Source of the DNA: Coniella vitis
Taxonomy: Eukaryota; Ascomycota; Sordariomycetes; Diaporthales; Schizoparmaceae
Direction: 5' to 3'
Length of the DNA: 64,000 nt
Assembly: GCA_011317545.1 (NCBI GenBank)
Contig: WUJK01000006.1
Span: 2,046,001-2,110,000 of the forward strand
Shown here: piece after piece, positions 22,141 to 32,981 of the stretch
How positions within the stretch are numbered: position 1 is the stretch's first letter
How the letters are laid out: each line of letters starts with the position of its first letter
Program-made: the position numbers and the translations under genes
Notes under the pieces: model-generated
What the model was told of the DNA's origin: nothing
What the model saw: the letters and a program-made list of their open reading frames with translations, nothing else
Database searches by the model: none

Positions 22141-22988
22141 CAACTCAACATGCATGACCTCTGCCGCTGCCCATCACACGAGCGGCTAATAAGTTATCAA
22201 AGCCTGAAATAAGTCACCGATGGAACCCTTCTTTTGTAGAAATCGTCACGCATATACCGCACCTGTCAGAGGATGACCGACCGCCTGGTAATCCATGGGG
22301 GGCCGGTCTGTTACAGCCTGATTCCAGAGTATTGTGGAATGGTTACCAATACGACCGCTGAGTTATTCCACAACTGTTTTTTCAGCTGACTGCGGGTCTC
22401 ACGGACTATTTTACTTCTTCTACCTATGGAATCAAACTCTTGTGTCATTTCGATGGAAGCCAAGGCATGGAGCGGCTACTTTACGCCACTGGAACTGTAA
22501 CAAATCACCACGGCCCCAGTACAGCAAATCAACATGTAAACGGCCGGGTCAAGTTTCACCGCCGACCGTGTAGCAGCACAGCCTGGGCGCACTTGATGCC
22601 GCCAAGGGCACATCTCGACCACCGACTAGCGAACCAAACACCCCCTCGTCAGCCCTTGACGCACAGTAAGAGCGGATCGCCGAACCCAGCCGCACCTTTG
22701 TGTGGGCCAGGCCAGGCCGGTAAGGTGGGTGTGTTCAGCCCCAAGGAAGGTCCAGCAAAAGCGCCGGTGTAACGGGAAAAAGGGTATCGCAGGCAACGAA
22801 AATCGCAGATGCGCGGAACCAATCAGAAGCCCGCCGGGGTTTTTGCTCTTAGCCAATGAGATGAAAGGACGTGTCACGTCAGGATGGGACTTGTTTACTA
22901 TGTATACTGGGAGCAGGCCCACGCGGACCCCCGCCGCTTGAGGCTCTGCGCTGGGTTCTGCGATTGTAGCCCTTTGCTTGGCATTCTC

Positions 22989-23026
<38 letters not shown>

Positions 23027-23982
23027 TCTTTCGGCCTCAGCGGCTGAGGGTGCAAGGTCCGATCAGGCTGCCAGCCGAAGTCAAGTCAGTCGGCATCTGG
23101 ATGAGTAGGCAGGCTTCTTTTCCTGTGAGGATATAAATCATACGGGCAAGTCAGTGTCAAAAGTGTCACTCTTGGTTTGGTTTAAAGAGTTGCTGGCTGA
23201 CCTTGAACATCTCAGAGTCTTCCTGCAATTTACAATCAAAGAGAACAATTTACACGCTCGCTGCTGCTTTTCCACAACTGTCACGAAAAGACGGGACTAT
23301 TGGGCTGCGGGCACCGTCGTCTCTGCTCGGACCATCGGATCACCTCTCCTTACTCAGCACCCGTCACGTGAACACCACGTGATAGATACATGCAACATGC
23401 AACACCACCAATGCGCGGCGGATGTATTCGAGCCGTGACGGAGCACTGGTTTTCTTTGGGGGGTTGGCTCAGACGGGGATGTCAGGCTTGTCCCGGCACC
23501 TCGATCCTGGGTTATTTCTGCGACTTGGACTTGGCTGCTGATTTTCATTGCTCAAGAACTCCAATTCACGGCCTTTAATTCACGGGGCTACAAGGCGACA
23601 GCACAGTCAAGCTCGGCATGACACTGGCGTTGCTCCACTTTCGTATCCTCGAGAACAAGTGCCACCCAAAACAGGTTGACTGCATAAAGAATGATGAGAC
23701 TGACCCTGACAGCCGCTCCTGTATCCCAACCGCACCATCCATTGTCTCTCGAGCATCCCTCAACACAAGAAGAATCCAAAGCCGAAACAGCAAGATCTGT
23801 TTCGGATTTCAACCTCAACCGAACGAATCCAACCGCGCTTCACTGCCTTGAGTGGTGACCAACCAAGTTGGCTGGTAGGGGCAGAGACCTCTGCCGCTTG
23901 GTTGTTAGCAGACCGTGAACACTCAATTTACCTTCGCGCAGCGACGAATGTGGTTTGTCCCTGGGGTCCTGAGCCCATATAC
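22141..23982. other. gene-poor right flank of the transposon
   Basis: Normal GC content resumes at once. Short frames below 115 codons occur on both strands but none is recognisable. It holds a (TTG)11 microsatellite at 22991-23023 and the 3' flank of the minus-strand gene that follows. The twin CACGTG-like stretch near 23367-23381 (TCACGTGAACACCACGTG) could be a bHLH-type site; that is speculative. Confidence 0.5.
22991..23023 (+). repeat. (TTG)11 microsatellite
   Basis: Eleven uninterrupted TTG units in gene-free DNA. Confidence 0.9.
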
Positions 23983-25294
23983 TCAGAGAACAAACACACT
24001 ATCGACGAGGTCATCGTCGTCCAGCTCGCCAGGTATGTCTCTGGGCGGCGTCTGGACCCACGACCCGGCAGCATTCACTTGGTCCGTGAGCGAAAGCGGC
24101 GGCGGCGGCGGCATGGCGCCCTGCAACTCCCCGATGGCATAGTCAAAAGCCACCATCTCAGTCGAAGCCCTCGGCGGCTCAGCATCACCTGCAAAGGCTG
24201 CCACCGTGTTGGTCTCGTCGAGGTCTTCTTCCAGTGGCGGCTCGCCCTCATTGTCTTGGTCAGAGTCAAAGACTTCAAGGGGCTCCAGTCTGCGCTCAAT
24301 GACAGCCGACAACCAAGCCCATGCTGCTTCGAGCAGAGCCTTGATCGCCTGCGGAACGTCAAAGCCTACAAATGCGGCGGTGATGATCATGATTATGACA
24401 TCGGCCACCCAGAGACTCTGGCTGCTCGCTGGGCCCCTCGTGGTCTCACTGCCATCTGTCGGTGTCTAAACGCAGATGTCAGTCGGTGCGGACTTGCTTG
24501 TGGTGCAGCAATTGGATTCATGGCAGGGGTAGACATACCACAGGCACAGCTTGGACCGTACCTAACATCATCTGGATAACAAAGGCCTTGACAACACCCT
24601 CACTCAACAACTCGCTCCACCCATAGCATGGTCTGCGCTTGCGGATGCTGGCCAGCCACTTCATGAGCTCCGCGGCCACACGAGCTGACGAAATGAGGTC
24701 TGTCATGCGAGTGGACGGTGTCGTGTTCCACGCCAGAAAGAGCATGTACTTCAGCATGGAGGGTGGCGACGGTGACGGCTTCTCGTCACTTCCCAGCCCG
24801 CCAGGCTGTGGCTCCCAGATCAATCGAGTCAAGGCGTTCAAGCGTTGTGCGACGAGCGAGACGAAGAGCCCTGGCAAGATGCTAACCGGAATGACAAAAT
24901 TGATGAGCCAAGTCGGGGCCGAGTGGAAGGTGGGAACAGCGGCGGCCAGATTTGTCAGGGCGGCTGTCGCGGTCTTCTGCGGGTTCTGGATGTTTGCCAG
25001 TGTCACAAGACCGAGATAGCCAAGCAGTATCAGAATGATGGAGGCCAAAGACAGGACGGAGAAGCAGCCCAGCATATTATTATTGCTGCTGCTGCCATTG
25101 CCGCCGCCGCCGCCATCGTCGTCGTCGCCGCCGCCGTGATTGCTGCCGACAACAACACCACGATCCGAGCAAACCACGTTGGGCTCAATGTTGGGCTCCA
25201 TCTCGTTCGAGAGGGCCTCGACGGACTCGGACTTTGTCGAGACTCGAAGGTGTTTTGGTGGCAAACTGTTCGATCCTTTGTTGGGATCCATCAT
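23983..25294 (-). CDS. membrane protein with about four transmembrane segments, unknown function
   Basis: Two exons on the minus strand, 24539-25294 and 23983-24465. The intron has donor GTATGT and acceptor TTTAG, falls between codons, and the frame is kept, giving 412 residues. The N-terminus is soluble, with a Gly/Asp run and SSSNNN. Hydrophobic segments follow: FSVLSLASIILILLGYLG, TWLINFVIPVSILPGLFVSL, VKAFVIQMMLGTVQAVPV near the splice junction, and VADVIIMIITAAFVGF. The C-terminal tail is acidic and Pro-rich and ends in a DDDDLVDSVFVL stretch. No family was recognised. Two ATG codons are adjacent at the start; the first is used here. It could be a lineage-specific organelle or plasma membrane protein. 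Confidence 0.75.
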
Positions 25295-27389
25295 GATTTC
25301 TGCTTCTGCTTCAATGTTTGTTTGGGATGGCTGGCTTATATTGCTATAAATACTCCACTAGTCAGTATCATAGTTTCAAGATCACAACAAACTGAATCGT
25401 AAGTTCTCTTGCACATTACTCCGACAACGCCTGGTTGTTTACGAATGCAAGGAGCAACAGAATGAAGCTAATGATTGTGTGCTTAGTGGGTGGCGTGGAT
25501 ATGGTCCACGATGCATTCATATTGTCACTTGAGCTAAACGCATCGCCACGCCATTTCTTTGGCCCGACCAAGCTGATCCATCCCCACCGCTCATGGCCCG
25601 TGAGTCTCGAGGAAGCATCGAGCGGACGGGGGGGAAGAGATGAATGTCAAGAGAAGAAGAAAGATGGCTTTACTTACTGTTTCCGCAACAATAGCAACAA
25701 CAACTGTGTAATGTTTCGATACAGGTTGCAACAAGCCGTGGACTTGACAGATGATGCTGATTCACAAGAGTCCGGTAGTGCAAAAAGAAGAAGGCAAGAG
25801 TTCTCAAAGGGGAAGATGGCCAGGCAAAATAAGGAATTAAAGCCGAGCGTGAGAAAACGTGGGCGTCCAGGGGAAAACATGCGGGATGGGGCTGATGGAC
25901 CGCACAGCCAAGAGAGTAAAAGAGACTTGTGGGTGTGTGGTGGTGGGGGGGGGGGGGAGGTTATGCCGTGGGTACCTGGGTTGGAGGGGAGGAAAGAAGG
26001 GAAAAAAGAAAAAGAAAAAAAAAAAAAAAGGGAGTGCAGGTCATTCGTCTGACTGCGAATGGCCCTGAACGAACACACACAACCCACCATTCGCCAATAA
26101 CATGGCAGCATTGAAGTTGACCCGGCGAACACTCAACCTAGCAAGAGCAGTTTCCAAGTGGTCGTAACTTCGGCTATGCAGTCTTGCAGAAGCACAGTCG
26201 ACACCAAACTGGCCCATGAGGCGTCTCGACGCCTTGTCCGTGTCATTGGAGCGTCTTTGGCGTTCTGCTATCTTCCAGCACCATCACTTTCACTATCAAC
26301 GGCACTGGCAAACAATGAAGTACAAAGACAACCCTACCACTTGCGTTACGGCCCTCGAGCCAGCATCCTCGACGAGTATTGTGGGAAAAGGTATGCCTCG
26401 CAAGCAGCCGGACCCATGCTTCTGGAGCAGAGATCGCGGATGCTGGAAAGGCGGCGTAAATCATGATGGCACACCAGAAACCTTCGCCCTGTGTCCGACT
26501 TGTTCCGCCGCCACGGCCAGTCTGCTGCAGAGCCCAACACTTGAAGAAGAAGCAGAACAAGAAGAAGAGCGCAAGCAGGCTGGTAGGGGATCCCAACATT
26601 GCCCAACTATTAAATTGCACTTTGGTGGTGTGGGAGGCTCCCCAAGGATGTTAGTAGAACTTGGCCTGGCTACAAAAACCGCCCTTTGAACCAATCTCCT
26701 CGCCCTCCAGCGGCGACGGTATCAGAGCAGGCGGCCTGATTCTCGGTGTGATTGGTGAGGAGGTGCATATGGGCGCTTATCTTTACATACTATCAAGTCT
26801 TGCTGTCGCGGTGGCTGGCTGACAGCCCCAAAAATAGACGACGCTGTGTGCCCCTTATGACTCCCATCTCCTCCTATTTTGCCCGTTCCTGCACGCCCGC
26901 ATGCCCTTCTTACACTACGGAGGGCCATCTTCTCTGGGGATCTCTCGTATTCTAGCCTGACCCAACTCCATAGCAGCCGCATTACACCGAGAAAACACGA
27001 CGACGAGGGTGTGTCCTTGTTCTTATTGTTGGGCCATATCGAGCCCTGCTGTTGAATATTCCTCGGCGTTGCGACTTGCTACTAGCCTACGTGCCTCAAG
27101 CAAAGCCTCTTTCGCTGCCGATCTGTTTCATCTATTTGAAACGTTTGCCTGAGGGTTGCGTGAGAAAAGGATAGTGCTTAGTGGGTGCCAGCTGCAGGCG
27201 AACAAGAACGTGTAAGCAAGCACCTTTGCCCAAGGCTCCCACCGAGGCCATCCACTCCCCGAGGAACTTGTGCTGGAGTCGAGGGCCACTACTTACTCTT
27301 CTTCCTTCTCTTAGGGTCTATCGAGTTCAGGTATTGCTACAAGAGAAAAGGTATAGGCGTATACCACAACAGCCCGCTGCCATCCATCA
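25295..27389. other. 2.1-kb region without supported gene
   Basis: The part next to 25294 is probably the promoter of the minus-strand membrane-protein gene. G-rich and A-rich runs occur at about 25945-25965 and 26005-26035. A 157-codon plus-strand frame at 26216-26689 has no recognisable domain. A TTCTCTTAG-type acceptor near 27315 hints at a leader intron of the following gene, not proven. Confidence 0.45.
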
Positions 27390-29369
27390 ATGGACAAGGC
27401 AGCGCCGCCGCTCAAGACAAGCCGGACAATAAGCTGTGCCTTCCAACGACGACAGGACAGCAGCCATGAGATCTATTGTAAAGAGGACGAGCAGATCAGT
27501 GCGGGCCTACCGCCCAGCAGACAATCTTCCTGGGAGACCTCGACAACCTCCGAAGCCTCGGTGCGCGCAGGCTTCGCCTGTCCCTTTTTCAAGGCCAATC
27601 CTCGACAGACGGAACCCAGATCAGTCTGCGCCCGCAACACGTGGCCGAACATTTCTCGCTTAAAGTGCGTACAGTTTTCAGAAATTACCCAACTTTTCAT
27701 AAAGGTTCCCAAAGCGCTTCCATGCGCAGCACTGGTGGCTAACACCCGATATCCGTGGCCTTTTCTCTCTCTAGGGAGCATCTCTACAGACGCCATTCTG
27801 AGCCCAGATATTCGTGTGCTCGCTGCGGTGCCATCTTTGACCGGGACAGCGAGTTGCAAGTACACCTGCGCCGCGACGACATGTGCGACGTAACGAGCAA
27901 GCACTCGTCGTCGAATACCATCAGCGCCGAGAAAATGAACCAGCTGCGGAAGCGCAAGGGCCCGCACCGCGACCATGAAGAGGAAAAGTGGTACGACATG
28001 TTTGACATCCTTTTCCCCCATCATGGGCGTCCGGACTCACCGTGTAGGTTCTTCTCCGTCTGGTTCATGCTTTCCAGCTTGTCTTCTTGTTTCTTTTGCG
28101 TCATTTTCTTCTTTTCTAATCAACTGTGTGTGGTGAGCCTGTCCGTCGTGTGATGGGGATGTCATCAAGTATAGCCGGTTGCCTTGCTGTGACCAATACC
28201 AGGACAAATGAATCCGATTCAGGACTGGCCCAAGTTCCTTCATCCGCCATCGTCAACGCTTCGTGGCTCAAAAGATTGCGAGTACGGGGCCACAAGTGAG
28301 CGTTACAGAGTCCGTTAGTGCGGCTTCTTCCAAGATGAAAGACAATCTACCTGAAGCAATCATCAATGCCACGAGAGCCAGTCTGCAGCATGCTTCAACC
28401 GCCACCGGGTTCGCAGCAAACACCCTCGGTTCAAGGACTACAGAACTAACTCGAGGAACAGATGCCGACTCAAAGGACGGTCTGTGGGGCTGGGATTCCC
28501 ACATTATGAGTGATCTGAAAGAGTTTGTGGCTAACCGCGCAGCGATCTCGTTTGCGGAGGATGCGCGGTTGCATCTGCAATGTGACCGCGCATCCGAGGC
28601 GGGCGCATTTGAGCGAGTGAAAGAAATCATCTCTGGCTGCGTAGGTGCTGCCTTTGACGAGTACAGTTTGCATCGCATGTCTCCGCGACCGAGGCCGCCC
28701 ACAACGTCATCGTTATCGTCTCGTTGCTATACTTCTTCCGCGATCTTGTCGCCAGAACATCGTCAGAATAAAATCAAGATTGAGGTGAACGAGAAGAACA
28801 AGGCCAAAATACAGCAAGCCAGGGAAGAAAAAGAAGAAGAAAATGATGAAGAAAAAGCAGATACGCTCAAAGCATACTCACACCTTGCCTCCCACGACGT
28901 ATTCAACGAGAATCCATCTCGTGTTGCCGCCTTTACCGTGGACTCCTCCTCTTCCTTGTCGTCGGCCCAAGAATTAGCCCTATCCGACCTGACCGACTCT
29001 ACACGCATGACCTGCTTTTCCGACATATCCTCGGCGTCTTCAAGTATGATCAACGACCTATCAAGTGCGTCAACGTACAGCCTCAATGTGGACAACGATA
29101 TGGACAACGATATGGACAACGATATCTGTGCATTGGACACGCCTCTGGCCTTCATCAGCCCCGAATGCTATCCGAATCAATTTTGCCTGGGCCCTCAGCT
29201 GGAGACGTTTCGTTACAGCAACAACACCATGAGCCCGAGTAGCGCTGCTACCGCAGAAGGAGAAAGAGACCAGAATTCTCATCTATCTTTGCTCGGCGGA
29301 GGAAACCGGTTCCTCAGTGCAGAGCCAGATTTAATGTGGCCATTGTGGGATCCGATTGCAACGCCATGA
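27390..29369 (+). CDS. fungal C2H2-type zinc-finger-like protein (second intron unresolved)
   Basis: Exon 1 (27390-27664) carries GFACPFFKANPRQ followed by WPNISRLK. It joins across an intron (27665-27774, GTGCGT...CTAG) to EHLYRRHSEPRYSCARCGAIF then DRDSELQVHLR...EEEKWYDMFDILFP. This order, CPF-K-P then LKEHLYRRH and CxxC, followed by WxxxFxILFP, is the signature of a large fungal family annotated as C2H2-containing. The coding part resumes in another frame, open from about 28211 to the stop at 29369. It has Ser-rich stretches, an EEKEEENDEEK acidic helix and a DNDMDNDMDND tandem repeat. The joining intron is unclear: GTAGGT at 28044 is the best donor but has no good in-phase acceptor; a donor at 28042 with an acceptor at 28222 or 28234 also keeps frame. 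The start at 27390 is the first in-frame ATG. Role in transcription is inferred only. Confidence 0.72.
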
Positions 29370-29630
29370 TTTCTTGATGGAGTCTGTTGCCCGCCTTTTT
29401 CATGTAGTCATAACATACTATTATTGACATCATAATGGATGTCATAAAATAATTACAAGGTCTTACCATATCGTGATTCTATAATGCACAAGCCCCTTTT
29501 CCAAGCATCACGATGTCTCAACGCTCCTCTATCTTCAGCTTGTATACCTCTTTTCAACCCTCTCACCCCACCCCGCGGCCCATCCAAGACCCTCAAAAGA
29601 CAACAACTCCTGTCACAGCACATAATCTAA

Positions 29631-32123
29631 CTAGTAACCCTCATCCGGCCATATCTTCGCCCTCTTCACCGCCCTATCATTCAATGGTCGTTGGTTCAAG
29701 TGCAAGTCAAACAACCGATCCCGCGGCGCCAAGTGCTCCGGCAAGTCCTGAATAGGCCAGCTCCCTTCCATTTGCGACTCTTCAACCACTACGGCAAGCT
29801 TGACGCGGCAAGCCACGTTGTCGTGGACGAGTTGCAGCAGCTCATTCATGATTTCTGAGATCTGCACGTCGTCGGCGCGGTCGAGGCGGTCGAGGATGAT
29901 GAAAGCGTCGGCTGCAGTGGAGGCGTGAGCTTGGTGCTCGCTTGCGTAAGTGGACGAGGATAAGGTAGGCGACGATGGCGGGGGTGGTGCCTCGATGCTG
30001 TTTGCAAGTTCCTCGAGGATTTCCTGTATTAAAAGGCGAAGTTGTGTAAGTGTTGGCTGGGGATACACTCCTTGTTGGTGCTGGTGCAAAAGATACAGAT
30101 CCGACGGAGACACATGATGGTACATGGGATTCTGCAGCGCGGGCAATTGTGGTGACGGTGTCCAAACATGTCCTGCATACTGACCCCCAGTATAAGGGTA
30201 AGATAGCATTGGCGGCATCCCGAACGAAGGTGCTGAGAGATGGTGTGGGGCAGAGGGCTGCTGCTGCTGCTGCTGTTGTTGTTGTTGTTGTTGTTGTGGA
30301 GGGAAGCCCGGGCGGATAATAGCTTGAAAGTCTTCGAGACGATTGCGTAGCATGGTTTTACGCAGGTTCACGAGTTTGAGCGCGATGGCGGACAAGACTT
30401 CGCTTGCGCGGGCTTGGAGGTGGTCTGCGTCTGGACGGCAGGAGAAGAAGGCCACTTTCTCCTCTTCATCATCAATGACCGGGTCCCGCGGTGCCGCTTT
30501 AGCGATACTAGCATCCATATCTCTTCTGCGTCTCCGCCGGTCCAAGTACTCGGATATGTGGATGGCGGCTGGAGAGAGCCAGCTTGCAGCGAGACCCCGA
30601 GGGTTGCGGCCATCGAGCCGCGTATTTCCGTAGATGAAGAGCAAAGCGGAATGAGGGCAGTGAACCCAGGCTTGGAAGGTGTGGTGTGCGAGGATGGTAT
30701 GAGGCGTCATGTGTTCGTACGTGGAGTACACATTTGCTGGGTCATATTCGTCGACGTCTGGGAACGCCGACTGGAGACTTGACTTGGTAACCGAGAGTGA
30801 AAGTCCGGGGTGCTCCATGGTAATCTGTGCGAAATGGAATCAGTCAGTCAGTTATTTAAGATGTAGAAATCAGAAGAAAGAATAGAATAACCAGAAATGA
30901 TAGAGTGGGTGAATGGGTGAGTTAACAAACATTAAGCCTCTGCTTCAAAGCGTGAAATCGTCTCTCGTCGCCTTGCCTAGCTTGCCTATCAAGTAGCGCC
31001 CTCAGCATCCTGTTGTCTTCAAGCAGCTTGATATGGTCATCCTCGGCCCGTTTAGCTCTCACTTCGGCTACGTCGGCTTTGGTAATGAGGTCGTCTACGC
31101 GGCCCAGGATTGTTAGGTTGCGAGCGTGTAATCCGACTGTTGCAGTTGCGTTGACCTCGGCGAGGACTTTGTAAATGGAATTCGCGACTTCATCAAATGC
31201 GGGCGTGGCTGAAGGCACAACGGCATGCCATACCCTTTCTGTGAAGAAAAGTTCAACATCAATGTTAGTTAGTGTCTTGTCCATAAACAACATAGAAAAA
31301 CTGTAGATAGCGTGCGAGAAATCCTTACTAGTCCAGAAATGACAACAATATTCTGCGACGGCCCTCGAGAAGTCGATGACTTTATTGTAGATCTCACCAA
31401 CAAGTCTCTGCATTTCGGACCCTATTTCACCATGCTGATAGATACCCCTCCACATGCCAAGTCGGGGTAGCATTTTCTCAATCTGGCCCATGTGATCTTG
31501 AAGTTTGCTATCATTCTTGGCTTTGGTAACAAATACCTGAACCCACTGTCAGCCTCGCCAAACGTCTTTCAGTCCCCGAGGGTCTCAATCAGTCGAACTC
31601 ACTATTAACAAAGCAGAAATCGTCTGCCACCCAACCTGCGCATAAGGTCCCGCAGCGCTCGTCACCGCATCAAGAATACTCGCATACGCGCCTGCAAACC
31701 GCGCCACGGTAACAAGCGCGGTTTGAACACCCAATCCGGCACGTCCCGATCCATACATCCTCTCACCCGCTAGGATATCATGCGTCTCACAGGCATTTTC
31801 GAACTGTTGCACAGCAAGGGCACCGAGTCCTGTGCTAGACGTGGATAAGTAATTGTCCCCTGCGTCTTGAATTTCCCTAAGTAGATCTCGTTTGGTAGAG
31901 GCGAGGCTCTTCTTGTGTTTTAGGGCCCGAGAAATGCGTTTCTTGAACAGTTCATGTTCGCGATTTACGGCCTTGGGTGGTTTCCCGATGACTCTGGATT
32001 GTTTGTAAGCCTTTCAAGCATAGGAAATGCAGGGGTTTGTGTGGTAGACGACGCTATTCATGATCTTTTGACTTACTTGCCCTTGGTAAACAGCGCAAGA
32101 TCTTCATCTGATTTTGATTCCAT
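29631..32123 (-). CDS. STAND/NLR-like protein: DUF7708-type N-terminus plus degenerate NTPase region
   Basis: Five exons on the minus strand: 32077-32123, 31603-31993, 31329-31536, 30931-31238 and 29631-30824, giving 715 residues; each junction keeps frame with a GT donor and AG acceptor. The N-terminal half (VQQFENACETHDIL, QTALVTVARFAGAYASILDA, GQIEKMLPRLGMWRGIY) matches the helical DUF7708-type domain found before NACHT domains in fungal STAND proteins. A coiled coil follows. The second half has the NACHT layout: HTFQAWVHCPHSALLFIYG where Walker A is expected, FFSCRPDADHLQA, and AFIILDRLDRADD where Walker B lies. Instead of a GxxxxGK[ST] loop it reads YGNTRLDGRNPRG, so nucleotide binding is doubtful. 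A run of 13 Gln splits the region. No C-terminal repeats are present. Role in non-self recognition or signalling is inferred from the family. Confidence 0.82.
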
Positions 32124-32981
32124 TTCAAAAAATACAGAACTGGCTCAATCGCAACAGTACGTGCGAGTTCTGCATATCGAGTTGAGAACCTGGACATTGT
32201 TGTCACTTGTCGCAAACAGACTGCAAATAAGGCTGTCGGCCATCAAACGTACTAGTGCCCCGAACAAGCTGTTGTTATACCCTGGCCGACGTGGCGCATG
32301 CAGACACTGACCCGCTATCGTATGTCTAATCCATTAGCAGTAAAGACTTCGTAAAGATCGCTTGTTCCTGTCCTGAAGGATTTTAGTGGCTGGAAGGTCG
32401 CCCACCAGATGTCACCCGCGAGAGTTCCTTCGATAACGCCACATGTTGACAGTAACAAACGCTTTCAGCCGCAACGGCAACCTTGAACTGTGTGGTTGCA
32501 TGGACGAACTCCTCTTGACTGAGTTGGCTTCCTATAGCCTGCTTATGGCAATTTCACAATATGCTATTGGCATGCGCTAATTTGCTGGATCCTCCGTCTG
32601 ACGTGATACGATATGCATTCGAGGTGTCGCAATTGTGACCCTCGTGCTGCACGCTGTAATAACACGCTGACATGGAGGAGTATAGCCTTGCCGAATCCTT
32701 CTGGATATGTATATGCAGTTTTGTCGTCGGGAGATGTATTTTTATCCGCTCGTCCACTTGCGGCTAAGGGAAGACTTTGTGCTCGTAAGGAATATTGTGT
32801 CTTTTGGAAGATTCATTTTATCCTCTTTAGAATCTTGAGTTTGTTTATAAGACCCATCATTTTGATGTAATCCCCTCGACTACATGCTTGACAGACCAAA
32901 AAAAAAAGTCTCAACGGGCCCAGGAGCACCTGCAGTCGCACACTCACACAACCATTGTATAGATCGACATAATAGTCTAAC
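32124..32981. other. divergent promoter region
   Basis: This 860-base stretch lies between the starts of the STAND-like gene (minus) and the AAA ATPase gene (plus), so it must hold both promoters. No open frame above 120 codons and no RNA gene were seen. Confidence 0.5.

Noticed and set aside
28138..28209. internal exon of the C2H2-type gene (frame reading CPSCDGDVIKYSRLP)
   Set aside because: It needs a weak GTGAG acceptor and runs into TGA at 28209 with no usable donor before it.
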